Shown: positions 1 through 8,780, numbered from the stretch's first letter. The stretch is 64,000 nt of DNA from CAVYUC01 sp963783085 (GCA_963783085.1 CAWAMJ010000004.1:99526-163525), one strand, 5' to 3'. The notes: generated by a model not told the origin, from the sequence alone. Made by a program: numbers and translations.

Positions 1-720
1 GAAATTGGTTATTTTCCTCAATATCTGGAAAAGGATTAAGAGAATTGCCGGCCCGGAACAAAATGCGGAAGCCAGAAACCGTGGCGCAAGAAGAGCGCTG
101 TTCCAAAACGGACGTGCCGGCAATGCATTGTAAAGGAAAGCTGTTACGGTATGAATTCCAACGGCCATTGGAATACTGATGAATACGATGGTAAGGACCA
201 GCTTCTTTTTATACTCTTTCCTATAAAATATGGAATATAATAAATGTACGGCAACAATCAGGTTAATTGCCAAATACGACATCAGAAAGAAAAAGTCCCA
301 GGAAAGCATCGAATACGGAAAATTCATGGTTCCGATTAAAGGCAGCATGTGCCAGAACCGAAGTGGATTTCCAATATCGACAACGATAAAAGAGATGGAC
401 ATAATTACCGCACAAACGGCTAATAATTCGCCAAAAATTACAATTTCCTTAATCGGCTTCCAGTTGTAAACATATGCGGGAATGACCAGCATAATTGCTG
501 CTGCTGCAATTCCTACCAAAAACGTAAAATTCCCGATGTAAAAAGCCCAGGAAACCGAATCGCGCATATTTGTTGTAATCAGGCCGTCTTTCAATTGACT
601 GGCATATCCTGTCCCGCCCCAAATAATTAATATTAAAAGGAAAATCAGCCAGGTATAATATGCTTTGGTTCCGTGGAAAATTAATCTGATACTACCTCTT
701 ACAAACCGAATAAAATTCAT
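1..720 (-). CDS. NrfD/DsrP-type quinone-interacting membrane subunit, partial (second cassette)
   Basis: Only the first 240 residues are inside the window; the 3' end lies beyond position 1. Translation from the ATG at 718-720 starts MNFIRFVRGSIRLIFHGTKA and continues through at least five hydrophobic segments, including a conserved-looking TM loop reading DIGNPLRFWHMLP, which resembles the DxGRPxRxW/F motif of NrfD/PsrC/DsrP proteins. Such proteins are integral membrane partners of periplasmic ferredoxin-like subunits and exchange electrons with the quinone pool. It follows the iron-sulfur gene at 779-1669 on the same strand with a 58-bp gap, matching the cytochrome, FeS, NrfD order of the first cassette at 4200-6608. 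Whether a catalytic molybdopterin or other subunit follows beyond the left edge cannot be seen. The family call is firm; the substrate is unknown. Confidence 0.85.
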   Translation of the reverse strand, partial: MNFIRFVRGSIRLIFHGTKAYYTWLIFLLILIIWGGTGYASQLKDGLITTNMRDSVSWAFYIGNFTFLVGIAAAAIMLVIPAYVYNWKPIKEIVIFGELLAVCAVIMSISFIVVDIGNPLRFWHMLPLIGTMNFPYSMLSWDFFFLMSYLAINLIVAVHLLYSIFYRKEYKKKLVLTIVFISIPMAVGIHTVTAFLYNALPARPFWNSALLAPRFLASAFCSGPAILLILFQILRKITNF

Positions 721-778
721 ATTAAAAAGTATTTACTGTTTTAGAAAACAATTTCTTATACGGAACTGCCCGGGCAAT

Positions 779-1669
779 TTAAACTCCAAAGAAGTAGTAG
801 AACTTAGGTTGCGTATTCAACTCCTGTTTTAACACCAGCACGCGTTTATTTTCCAGGATGTACCGGATTTCACTTTTTGGATCCAACAGATTCCCGAATT
901 TCCGGGCGCCAACCGGGCAAATTTCAACACAGGCCGGATATCTGCCTTCGCGGACACGCTGAATGCAAAAGGTGCATTTCTCGACCACACCTTTCATTCT
1001 TGGGCGGTTTCCCAAATAATGCATATTTGTATTTATTTCGTTATCCGGAACATGCGGTTCGCCCCAGTTAAAATGCCTGGCGCCGTACGGACAGGCAGCC
1101 ATGCAATATCTGCAGCCGATGCACCAGTTGTAATCTACCACAACCACACCGTCAGATTCCATCCATGTAGCTTTTACCGGACAAACTTTTACACATGGTG
1201 GATTTTTACACTGCTGACATTGAACCGGCAAATAAAAATATCCTTCTTCCGGAACCTGTTCCGGATTATAATGAATACTGGAACCGGCAAAATCAATTCC
1301 TTTCTCTTTTTCCATCTGGAGTACCTGTATCCAATGTATTTGCGGCTCCCGCGACTGATTGTTTTCTTCTACACAAGCATAAACACATTTTCTGCAACCA
1401 ATACACCGCGATAAATCCAATGCGTAACCAAATGAAACATCTTCCGTTGCTTCTTTATCAGAAACTTGAAATTCTTTTCCGTATTTTGCTTTGTATTCCG
1501 CCTTCAGGTTGTTCACAATATCATCTTTTTCTTTTTTCGATAAAGTCCTGAAATTTCTCTGAAAGAATTTATCCAGATCCTTCATGTTACAACCCGAAAG
1601 TGCCAGTGCGGAAAACGATGCAAGTGAAAGGTTTTTTAGAAATGATCTTCTTGGATTGTCTTTTTTCAT
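779..1669 (-). CDS. periplasmic 4x[4Fe-4S] ferredoxin-like subunit (NrfC/DsrO family)
   Basis: A 296-residue electron-transfer protein. The N-terminus carries a twin-arginine-like motif (RRSFLKNL) followed by a hydrophobic stretch ending ALSGC, so it is probably Tat-exported and perhaps lipid-anchored. Four cysteine groups follow: CIGCRKCVYAC near residue 90, CQQCKNPPCVKVCP near 150, CIGCRYCMAACPYG near 183, and CTFCIQ plus CVEICP near 230-250, giving ligands for four [4Fe-4S] clusters as in NrfC, HybA and DsrO. It lies between a tetrahaem cytochrome (10 bp upstream) and an NrfD membrane protein (58 bp downstream), so it should wire haems to the quinone-reactive membrane subunit. It is longer than its paralogue at 5401-6168 by about 40 residues, mostly in the N-terminal spacer. 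Confidence 0.9.
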   Translation of the reverse strand: MKKDNPRRSFLKNLSLASFSALALSGCNMKDLDKFFQRNFRTLSKKEKDDIVNNLKAEYKAKYGKEFQVSDKEATEDVSFGYALDLSRCIGCRKCVYACVEENNQSREPQIHWIQVLQMEKEKGIDFAGSSIHYNPEQVPEEGYFYLPVQCQQCKNPPCVKVCPVKATWMESDGVVVVDYNWCIGCRYCMAACPYGARHFNWGEPHVPDNEINTNMHYLGNRPRMKGVVEKCTFCIQRVREGRYPACVEICPVGARKFGNLLDPKSEIRYILENKRVLVLKQELNTQPKFYYFFGV

Positions 1670-1679
1670 ATCATCCCGT

Positions 1680-2282
1680 TTATTTGTTTAAAGCCACTGA
1701 TGTTATGCTATCCTGACTCACCGGAGGCGGCATAGGTGTTAATTTCTTAAATTTTGGCGAATGCGGATTATGGCAATGTACACAAAGCAGATATTCCTTT
1801 TTACCGTTCCATTCCCCGGTCCTTTTTCCGTGAACTCCGACTTTCCAATCCCTTAGTTTTTCGCCATGACATTGTCCGCAAAGGTTGTATGATTCTTTAA
1901 AATCAAGCAATTTCCCGCTGGCAAGCCGGAGGGAATCGCGATGATTAATGTCATGGCAATCAAGGCACCAGCGGTTTTCGCTATCGTGATCGAACATGGC
2001 GCTGATATCATCGTGCATGTCTGCTAATTGCCTCCTTTCGGGATTCGGATCAAAATAGGCATGACAATCGCTGCATGGGAAAATACCTTCGGTGAAAGGG
2101 GGTTGTTCCACAGCAAATTCTGCAACTTCATCCGCACTTTTCGTTTCCTGCATCTCGTTGTTAAACTCAATCTTTTCAGCCAGTTCCGGATTTGAACCGG
2201 AATTGGAACATCCGCAAATAATATAAATAACCGGGAGGGCGAGAAGAACCAGAAATTTATTTTTCAGGATTATATTCTTCAT
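1680..2282 (-). CDS. tetrahaem cytochrome c lipoprotein
   Basis: A 200-residue protein with a lipoprotein-type signal (hydrophobic core, then IICGCSNSGS), so probably membrane-anchored on the periplasmic side. It has four CXXCH haem-binding motifs: CSDCH near residue 70, CLDCH near 105, CGQCH near 136 and CVHCH near 167, the last in a CVHCHNPHSP context. Cytochromes of this NapC/NrfH- or cytochrome c7-like type pass electrons between haem chains. The gene sits directly ahead of the iron-sulfur subunit gene with a 10-bp gap and belongs to the same transcript. Position and partner genes correspond to DsrJ in the dsrMKJOP order, but DsrJ is usually triheme and is not a lipoprotein, so no gene name is given. 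Confidence 0.88.
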   Translation of the reverse strand: MKNIILKNKFLVLLALPVIYIICGCSNSGSNPELAEKIEFNNEMQETKSADEVAEFAVEQPPFTEGIFPCSDCHAYFDPNPERRQLADMHDDISAMFDHDSENRWCLDCHDINHRDSLRLASGKLLDFKESYNLCGQCHGEKLRDWKVGVHGKRTGEWNGKKEYLLCVHCHNPHSPKFKKLTPMPPPVSQDSITSVALNK

Positions 2283-2346
2283 TTTGAGAAATTTTCAGTT
2301 TAAAGTTGAAGTAACAAGGCAAAACCATCCTGTTTTTAAAAAAGAA

Positions 2347-3999
2347 TCATTCATTTTTATTGGCGAGGTATTTTGTATATACTACCGAAACAGCTATTGA
2401 GATAATTGCCAGCAGCATAAAAATTACAATTCTTGCGCTGGCATCCATGCTCGACATATCTACAACCAAAATATTTATTGCTGAGGCGATTACTGCAGCA
2501 ATGGCCAACCAGCGATATTTAATATTTTGCATTAAATATCCAAATACAAAGAAAAGTATCGCTGCAAAAATCCAGGAAACGGTAACCAGCGAATCTGGCA
2601 CAGCATGGTAGAAAGCAATCAGGGTCATTACAAAACCCGAAATCAGGTACAGGTTCCGTATCAATTCTGTTTTTAAATTTAGCCTTTCTTTTTTCCAGTT
2701 TATCACCCGCGCAGTAATAAATGAAACCAACATAAACGAAAAATTTGCACTATTGTAACTCACCGGAGCTTTTATATAAAAAACAAGTAAAAGCAAAAAC
2801 AACAGTGTATTCATTACTACAATAAACTGCGAGCGGAACCAAAGCGCCATAGAAACCACCAGAAAGCTCTGAATGGCGAAAAGTGTATATGCTCTGGGGA
2901 AAAGAAATATTCCGTAAATGGCCACACTCATGGCAATAAATCCATAGATGGCATAAATTGAAGCGCTTATTTTTAAAAAGGAACGGGAATATATCATGAT
3001 CGAATAAATCAGGCTGAACAGGGAAATCAGGCTGAATATCAATACATAGTTCTCATTCAGATACGTAAAAACTGTAATTATTAAAAGCGAAGTAAAACCA
3101 AGGCCATTCCAGATTAGTGCAAATATCAAAATTTCGTTTGATACTTTTTCTTTTTTAGGAAGAATGGCGAGATGGGAAAAAATAAATCCGGTTGCGATAA
3201 AATAAATGTAACAGAATTCATGATTTTCCCGAAACTCGGCCACGTGCGTGACCACCGGATTATTCAGCAACCAGATTAATTGTGCCAGGTAAATAAAAAA
3301 TATAAAAGCAATAACCAACCTGATCCATCCAAACCTGTAGTAAAAAATTACAGCGGATGCAGCGGTAAATGTCGAAATTCCGAGCAGGAAATGGGTAGAG
3401 TTGCTGACAATTCCGGTTATGAGCATCATTAGCAAAACGATGCCCATCAGCAATTGTGACTGTTTCCTGAAGGCAAGGTAAAAAAGTACGCCAAGAACTG
3501 CGACTGTTGCTATCAGTCCCAAAGTCAGGTTTTCAATAACAGAGTTTTGGACAAAGTGCAGGCGCAAGGTCAGATAAAAAAGTAATAAATGGCCGTTATA
3601 ACGAAACAGATTTGACAAATACAAATAGGTTTTGCGCGTGAAAAAAGAGATGGAATATATACCCGCCACTGCGGCAAAGCCAACGAGAATGGAAAGACGA
3701 GGATTTACTGAATTATGTAATTGCTGAACAAAGAAAACAACAGCAACCAGCAACACAATATTGCCAAGCCAGGCCATGCCATATTCGCCAATGCCAAATT
3801 CTATTGAACCTTTGGATTTAAAAGGAAATGAAACCTCGAAACCGGGTTCCGGTTGATTTTGTTCGATGGTTGAAGTCCGGGTACCGGAACTTTTAATCTG
3901 GCTCAGAGATTTTTCAATATGGATTATTCTCTGTTCCAAAGTACAGAGTTGCTCTTTCAATTTTGAAAGATCCGGATGGTCAGGTTTTTCTTTTTGCAT
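2347..3999 (-). CDS. DUF2339-like polytopic membrane protein
   Basis: A 550-residue protein. Residues 1-40 form a charged, probably coiled-coil segment (LKEQLCTLEQRIIHIEKSL). After a short linker the motif GIGEYGMAWLGNIVLLVAVV opens a series of roughly 14-16 closely spaced hydrophobic helices running to the C-terminus. This layout, an N-terminal coiled coil and then a helix starting with a glycine/tryptophan-rich turn, resembles the DUF2339 family of predicted membrane proteins, whose function is unknown. It is encoded between the two respiratory cassettes on the same strand, 64 bp ahead of the cytochrome gene at 1680-2282, so it may be co-transcribed with the second cassette. No catalytic or cofactor residues are obvious. 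The family assignment is moderate; any link to electron transport is inferred only from position. Confidence 0.65.
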   Translation of the reverse strand: MQKEKPDHPDLSKLKEQLCTLEQRIIHIEKSLSQIKSSGTRTSTIEQNQPEPGFEVSFPFKSKGSIEFGIGEYGMAWLGNIVLLVAVVFFVQQLHNSVNPRLSILVGFAAVAGIYSISFFTRKTYLYLSNLFRYNGHLLLFYLTLRLHFVQNSVIENLTLGLIATVAVLGVLFYLAFRKQSQLLMGIVLLMMLITGIVSNSTHFLLGISTFTAASAVIFYYRFGWIRLVIAFIFFIYLAQLIWLLNNPVVTHVAEFRENHEFCYIYFIATGFIFSHLAILPKKEKVSNEILIFALIWNGLGFTSLLIITVFTYLNENYVLIFSLISLFSLIYSIMIYSRSFLKISASIYAIYGFIAMSVAIYGIFLFPRAYTLFAIQSFLVVSMALWFRSQFIVVMNTLLFLLLLVFYIKAPVSYNSANFSFMLVSFITARVINWKKERLNLKTELIRNLYLISGFVMTLIAFYHAVPDSLVTVSWIFAAILFFVFGYLMQNIKYRWLAIAAVIASAINILVVDMSSMDASARIVIFMLLAIISIAVSVVYTKYLANKNE

Positions 4000-4199
4000 A
4001 ACGAACGATTTACAATTTTAACCTGCAAGCCATGAATTGCAATTACAAGCGACAAGCCGCCTGATGCATGTCTAATACCCCGAAATGAATCCTGCTGCGG
4101 GAACGTAATTGGGATATTTATTCTCCCAATAACGAGGGTATTTCAGATCGTAAGTCCCCCGAATTTAAACCGGGAACATTTTTAAAAATTTAAAGAACT

Positions 4200-5399
4200 T
4201 TACCGGCGTATTTCGGCAACTTTTTGTTCATGCTTTTTCCAAGGAGGCAGCAGCCAAAGAATAAACGAAAGAATAAGAAATGGTAAAATCATCCATACCA
4301 GCGCCATCCAAAATCCTTCTATACCAACCATTCCCAATTTAAAACTGGTAAATCCAAGGAAACTTTTTGAAAATAGTTGTCCGCCGATTACCACATTCCA
4401 TCGCATAAAAAACACTCCAAAAAGAACACAACAACTTACCAGAAAATACATGGGTTTACGCAATTTTTCCTTTGGAAGGTGTATTCTGAAAAATCCAAGT
4501 ACTAATAATGGAATTATTGTTCCTATAAGTCCCTGAAAAACGAAAAGGGTATAGGTTAATTTCCCGGTTACCAACATGTGCAAAATTTGGAAAGATTCTT
4601 CAGCTTCGTAAATCCGGTGAACCTGGTCGAGTGATTCAAGCGTGAAATCAAGGATTAATATCATAAATAAAAATTTCCCAATTTCGTCCAGGCACGCCAT
4701 ATCAATCTTAACTTTTCGAATCCAGGAAATGACCATATACAAAAACATTACCAGTGCAATTCCCGAAACCATCGCTGATAACAGGAAAATGACAGGCATC
4801 ATTACCGATGACCACCATGGATTGGCTTTGATCGAACCAAATATAAAGCCAACATATCCGTGCAACAGGAATGCCGAAGGAATACCAACCACTGTAACAA
4901 TATAACCGAGTTTTTCGTCCCAGGCCAGGGCTTTTGGAGAGATATCGGTTACTCCAAGGGTAAGTATTTTATATAGCCTGCTTTTAATTCCGGTTGTTTG
5001 TTGCGACCAAATAACAAGGTCGCGACGATAGTCGAACCATATTTCAAGTAAGAGGACAACCATAAGGTACCATAAATATACAAACCCAAAAATGGCCATA
5101 GCAGAACTAAAATGCGGAGTCATCAGGATTTCGTAAGCCCTGAGGGGGTGCCCAAGATGTGAAATAAGTGGTAGACCTGCTACAAGCAAAAAGGCTAATG
5201 CTGTTAAAAGCGCCAGATGGTAGGTTGGGCGAAGAACCTTCACTTTAAATACACGTTCCAGCGAAGCAAGAATAAATGCACCGGCTACCAATCCTGTGAT
5301 ATAAGGGTAGAGTACAATTAATATTCCCCATTGCAATACGATTTCATCGGGATAAATAAACCCGTCAACTTGTTTTAGAATTTCATATAAATGTTCCAT
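4200..5399 (-). CDS. NrfD/DsrP-type quinone-interacting membrane subunit (first cassette)
   Basis: A 399-residue membrane protein with about ten hydrophobic helices. An early helix pair includes YPYITGLVAGAFILASL and the following loop reads SHLGHPLRAYEIL, the conserved [D/H]xGxPxR-type turn of NrfD/PsrC/DsrP proteins that lies near the quinone site. The length fits the longer DsrP/HmeB-like members better than the roughly 320-residue NrfD of enterobacteria. It starts one base after the stop of the iron-sulfur gene at 5401, so the two are translationally coupled. It should take electrons from, or give them to, menaquinone and pass them through its FeS partner to the tetrahaem cytochrome. No catalytic subunit is encoded in the visible part of the operon. 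A 200-bp gap separates it from the DUF2339-like gene downstream. Confidence 0.9.
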   Translation of the reverse strand: MEHLYEILKQVDGFIYPDEIVLQWGILIVLYPYITGLVAGAFILASLERVFKVKVLRPTYHLALLTALAFLLVAGLPLISHLGHPLRAYEILMTPHFSSAMAIFGFVYLWYLMVVLLLEIWFDYRRDLVIWSQQTTGIKSRLYKILTLGVTDISPKALAWDEKLGYIVTVVGIPSAFLLHGYVGFIFGSIKANPWWSSVMMPVIFLLSAMVSGIALVMFLYMVISWIRKVKIDMACLDEIGKFLFMILILDFTLESLDQVHRIYEAEESFQILHMLVTGKLTYTLFVFQGLIGTIIPLLVLGFFRIHLPKEKLRKPMYFLVSCCVLFGVFFMRWNVVIGGQLFSKSFLGFTSFKLGMVGIEGFWMALVWMILPFLILSFILWLLPPWKKHEQKVAEIRR

Positions 5400-5400
5400 A

Positions 5401-6168
5401 TTATCGTACCTCCGAGCTTAATCCGTTATAAAATAATTTTGAACCGGTATTTAAATGTGGTTTCAGTACCTGTGTAGTGTGTTCTTTGAGGAACGTGTGC
5501 AATTCATCGTTCTCATCGTGCAGGTCGCCGTAAATTCTGGCGCCGGTCGGACAAACTTCAAAACATGCAGGTTTTAAACCTTTTTTTAACCGGTGGTAGC
5601 ACAAAGTGCATTTGTCAGCAGTTTTTTTCTCCGGATGCAGATACCGGCAGCCATACGGACAGGCCTGCACACAATAGCTGCAACCCATGCAGTATTTCTC
5701 GTCAACCAGCACAACACCTTCCGGGCTTACAAACGTTGCCCCGACAGGACAAACCTGAACACACGGTGATTTGTAGCACTGGTTGCACATTTTAGGTACA
5801 AAAAAAGTTTTGTAGATTTCATCTTCAGGTATCGTTTGCTTAAGACCACCGATTCCGGCGTTGGGTGATTCAACTTTTATTGTCTCATCATTTTTTATGG
5901 TGTACTGTTCGACCCACGAGCGGTAATAAAATGGATCTTTTGGAACATCATTTTCTGATTTGCACGCATTGGCGCAATTACCGCATCCGATACATTTTTC
6001 AATGTCGATGCCTATGGCATACCAGGGTTTCGCTACCTCTGGCTCGTTTGCGGCAAAAAGAATGGCCGAAAATGGTTTAACCGCTGAGCCGGCCATGAGC
6101 GTACCAGCCAGCAAGGCAGACTTTCTTAAAAAATTTCGCCTCGACGCTTTTAATCTTTCATTTCCCAT
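5401..6168 (-). CDS. Tat-exported 4x[4Fe-4S] ferredoxin-like subunit (NrfC/DsrO family)
   Basis: A 255-residue protein with a clear twin-arginine signal (ASRRNFLRKSALLAGTLMAG) directing a folded iron-sulfur protein to the periplasm. Four cysteine groups follow: CIGCGNCANACKSE near residue 60, CNQCYKSPCVQVCP near 128, CMGCSYCVQACPYG near 160 and CTLCYHRLKKG with CFEVCP near 187-206, consistent with four [4Fe-4S] clusters. The start overlaps the 3' end of the cytochrome gene by 19 bp and its stop is one base from the NrfD start, so all three are one tightly coupled operon. It is a paralogue of the protein at 779-1669. The role is inferred from the family: electron transfer between the haem protein and the NrfD quinone module. 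Confidence 0.92.
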   Translation of the reverse strand: MGNERLKASRRNFLRKSALLAGTLMAGSAVKPFSAILFAANEPEVAKPWYAIGIDIEKCIGCGNCANACKSENDVPKDPFYYRSWVEQYTIKNDETIKVESPNAGIGGLKQTIPEDEIYKTFFVPKMCNQCYKSPCVQVCPVGATFVSPEGVVLVDEKYCMGCSYCVQACPYGCRYLHPEKKTADKCTLCYHRLKKGLKPACFEVCPTGARIYGDLHDENDELHTFLKEHTTQVLKPHLNTGSKLFYNGLSSEVR

Positions 6169-6608
6169 ATGGCATGTGGATTATGACAATCGATACATTT
6201 TTCCCGTTCGTTGTGGTGATCTTTAATATCGATCTGGTTTATAACTTCAATTTTTCGTGCAGAATTCAAGCTGTGGCATCCGCCGCAAAATTCTCTGGTT
6301 CCCGGCTTTTCGAGTGTTACATCAAAATCATCGGCATGTTTTGCTCCCGGGCCATGGCAAACTTCACACGATAATCCTGCATGTGCATCAGAAGCCAGTT
6401 GTTCGGCGATATCGGTGTGGCATTCCATACAAACGGTTTTTCCTGCATATTTCACAGGTAGTGCAGCAATCTCATCGATTGAATCAGCCCGGTAGTGCCC
6501 GTTTTTTCCAAAAGATTCAGGAACAAGGAACGAACGGATAATCAGAAAAGCAACTATGAAAATCGCCAGAAGGGGAAGTAACGTTTTTAGTTGAGGTGGC
6601 ATAGTCAA
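6150..6608 (-). CDS. membrane-anchored tetrahaem cytochrome c
   Basis: A 152-residue protein with one N-terminal hydrophobic helix (LLPLLAIFIVAFLIIRSFL) that probably stays uncleaved as an anchor, and four CXXCH haem sites: CMECH near residue 60, CEVCH near 79, CGGCH near 109 and CIDCH near 140, the last in a CIDCHNPHA context. It is the first gene of the minus-strand cassette. The cassette order cytochrome, FeS, NrfD equals the J-O-P order of the sulfate-reducer DsrMKJOP complex, with four haems instead of three. About 450 bp of non-coding sequence lies upstream toward the secreted-protein gene, where the operon promoter must be. No redox partner can be named. Confidence 0.88.
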   Translation of the reverse strand: MTMPPQLKTLLPLLAIFIVAFLIIRSFLVPESFGKNGHYRADSIDEIAALPVKYAGKTVCMECHTDIAEQLASDAHAGLSCEVCHGPGAKHADDFDVTLEKPGTREFCGGCHSLNSARKIEVINQIDIKDHHNEREKCIDCHNPHAIWEMKD

Positions 6609-6717
6609 ATAGTTTAATTAGAAACGTGTCCAAGTTAAAGAATAACTTTAGTAGGATAACTTCAGCAGATATGACATAAATCAATAAATATGTAGATATA
6701 TAATGATGATAAATTAT

Positions 6718-6792
6718 TCATGATCGTTGATTGGAAGAGCCGACGTAATATTTATCAAGTTTTCGGGAATATAAAATGCAACGATAGTACAT
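6718..6792 (-). pseudogene. GIY-YIG endonuclease N-terminal relic (copy 1)
   Basis: Read on the minus strand from the ATG at 6790-6792, 24 codons encode a peptide containing CILYSRKLDKYYVGSS and then a stop. This is the start of a GIY-YIG nuclease domain of the small UvrC-like family common in Bacteroidota (full length about 80-95 residues), here with YVG in the second half of the signature. Everything after the first strand-helix is missing. It is about 80 percent identical at nucleotide level over about 60 bp to the longer relic at 8628-8780, in the same orientation, so the secreted-protein gene sits between two such remnants. Confidence 0.7.
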
Positions 6793-7062
6793 CAAAAAGG
6801 GAAGTTCAGGGACAGCATAAAATCGCGTTGCTCCCTGGTTTTGGGAATATTATGCCGCTGTCATAATTTGATGTGTATTTTTATTTTCGTTAATCTTGAA
6901 GCTCACCATTTTTTATCGTTTAATCCATTCGGGAATTATAAAAATACTTGTAATGCTGTTACTCTCTTTTCATTGATTTACAGGTTGTTAATAGCGTATT
7001 GGGCTAATGGTACGGGTTTTGCATCTACTTGTGTTATAAAAAGTTTATTAAAAGCTCAATTC

Positions 7063-8598
7063 ATGAAAAAAATAATCATCATATCCATTTTTGCAGTTCT
7101 TACCTCATTTGCGGGTATTGCAACAGCAACTAATTATCCGGATGAATATCTTGGTTTGCCCGGTGACAACATGAATCTCTACGCGACAATGAAATTATTT
7201 CAGGAGTCGGAAACGCTGGAAGGTTTTGAAAGAAGCCTGAATGATCAAAATTCCCACATCAACAATCTCGACCTGAATGGAGATAATCTGGTGGATTATA
7301 TCTCAGTGATGGATTATGTTGACGGCGATTATCATACCATCGTTTTAAGAACTCAACTGAATACGAATGAAACGCAGGATATAGCCGTTTTCACTGTTCA
7401 ACGTTTCGATGACGGGACAGCCCGAATACAACTTATTGGTGACGAAGCGTTGTACGGCAAAAATTATATTGTTGAACCAATATACGCCGACAGTCAGGAA
7501 ACGCCGAATCCAGGTTACATAGGCAATACCACAGTAGTAACAACTCCGGCACCGGTGGCAGTTACCACTTACGAAGTTGCTACATGGCCAATCATCCGGT
7601 TTATTTACCGCCCGGGATATGTTTGCTGGCATTCCTCCTGGAGCTGGGGATATTATCCTTCCTATTGGGATCCGTGGCGTCCTTATTACTGGCATACATA
7701 CTGGGGTTACCACAGCCACTTTAACAACTATTATTATGCACATTATCGTTATTGGGATCACTACCGGTCCCATCGGTATCACGATTTCTATTACAGTAAT
7801 TTGCGGTCGCATGCTCCGGACGTTAACGACAGAATCAGTAAGGGAAGCTACAGAACAACATACTCCCGCCCTGACCTGAGAAAAAGAGGAGACGAGCTTT
7901 ACACAAGAACGGCCCGAAGGAGCACAGGATACCGGACTGAAAGTGCAAATCGCGGAAGAACGAACAGTACGCAGGCTGTAAAAAGCAGATCAGGCTACAA
8001 TTCCAATTCAAAGTCAGGAAGACGAACGATTTCGCGCAGCCCGTCGCAGACACGGACAAATTCCCAAGTTAACAGGGGGACCGATTACACACGAAAATCG
8101 TCCACAATACGGTCCGGAAGATCCACTTCAAATTCAACCCGGGAAAGTAAAGGTGCGGTATCTCAACAGGGAACCTGGAGCAGTTCGACCTACAGGGGCG
8201 GAACCCGTTCTTCGGTAAGCGCCAACAGAAAAGCACCACAAAAATCGACCACAATCAGAAACAGCAGATCGTCGACGTCATCTTCCGCCAATTCGAATTA
8301 CAGGCAGCCCAAACGGTCATATTCTGAATATCCAAAAAAGTCGGCTACCAAACCGAGGGTTTCAACCCGATCTCCAAGATCAGGAAGTTCATACCGGCAG
8401 CCAGGTGTATCTTCCAGAAGTCATAGCACAAGCAGCAGAAGTTCGAGGCAGCCCGGTGTGTCTTCCAGAAGCCATAGCTCCGGTAGCAGGAGTTCAGGAG
8501 TGAGTAGAAGCAGTCGTAGCTCAGGCAGCAGAAGTTCCGGTGTGAGCAGAAGCAGTCATTCCCGATCCTCTTCCGGCACTAGATCCGGACGCCGATAG
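7063..8598 (+). CDS. secreted protein with N-terminal conserved domain and Ser/Arg-rich tail
   Basis: The start is placed at 7063, where MKKIIIISIFAVLTSFAG begins a signal peptide; an upstream in-frame extension to 6841 has no such character. The mature protein is about 490 residues. Residues 25-150 form a compact region (NLYATMKLFQESETLEGFER, later LIGDEALYGKNYIVEP) of a type I recognise from other Bacteroidota secreted proteins of unknown function. Residues 170-260 are very rich in Trp, Tyr, His and Pro (PSYWDPWRPYYWHTYWGYH). The C-terminal 240 residues are low-complexity Ser, Arg, Gly, Thr with short repeats such as QPGVSSRSHS and GSRSSGVSRS. The basic, disordered tail could bind polyanions such as DNA or cell-wall or extracellular polysaccharide; this is inference. 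No neighbour suggests a pathway. Confidence 0.8.
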   Translation: MKKIIIISIFAVLTSFAGIATATNYPDEYLGLPGDNMNLYATMKLFQESETLEGFERSLNDQNSHINNLDLNGDNLVDYISVMDYVDGDYHTIVLRTQLNTNETQDIAVFTVQRFDDGTARIQLIGDEALYGKNYIVEPIYADSQETPNPGYIGNTTVVTTPAPVAVTTYEVATWPIIRFIYRPGYVCWHSSWSWGYYPSYWDPWRPYYWHTYWGYHSHFNNYYYAHYRYWDHYRSHRYHDFYYSNLRSHAPDVNDRISKGSYRTTYSRPDLRKRGDELYTRTARRSTGYRTESANRGRTNSTQAVKSRSGYNSNSKSGRRTISRSPSQTRTNSQVNRGTDYTRKSSTIRSGRSTSNSTRESKGAVSQQGTWSSSTYRGGTRSSVSANRKAPQKSTTIRNSRSSTSSSANSNYRQPKRSYSEYPKKSATKPRVSTRSPRSGSSYRQPGVSSRSHSTSSRSSRQPGVSSRSHSSGSRSSGVSRSSRSSGSRSSGVSRSSHSRSSSGTRSGRR

Positions 8599-8627
8599 TT
8601 AAAAAATAATATTTACAAAAAAACTCG

Positions 8628-8780
8628 TTATCTAAAATATTTTAGCTCCCATGGTTTTCCGGTTGAAGTAAATCCTTTCCCTGAGGAATTATGCCGGCGT
8701 AGCCTGCCTTCCACATCATTCGTAGAGCCAATGTAATATTTATCGAGTTTTTGAGAATATAAAATATAACAGTAGTACAT
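8628..8780 (-). pseudogene. GIY-YIG endonuclease relic, truncated (copy 2)
   Basis: Minus-strand translation from the ATG at 8778-8780 gives 50 residues: CYILYSQKLDKYYIGSTND, then VEGRLRRHNSSGKGFTSTGK and PWELKYF before a stop. These are the GIY-YIG signature (YIL...YIG), the conserved Arg of the RLRRHN helix and the TGKPWEL strand of the Bacteroidota GIY-YIG family, which normally continues for another 30-40 residues. It is therefore cut short. The tRNA-Val-derived att site begins 41 bp to the right. Members of this family are often found as solitary, apparently mobile genes inserted between other genes. Confidence 0.75.

Noticed and set aside
4100..4160. Hairpin with ATTGGGA/TCCCAAT arms between the NrfD and DUF2339-like genes as terminator
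   Set aside because: The 7-bp stem lacks a T-run on either strand, so support is too weak.
6841..7062. Longer N-terminus for the secreted Ser/Arg-rich protein
   Set aside because: The signal peptide starts at 7063; the upstream codons look non-coding.
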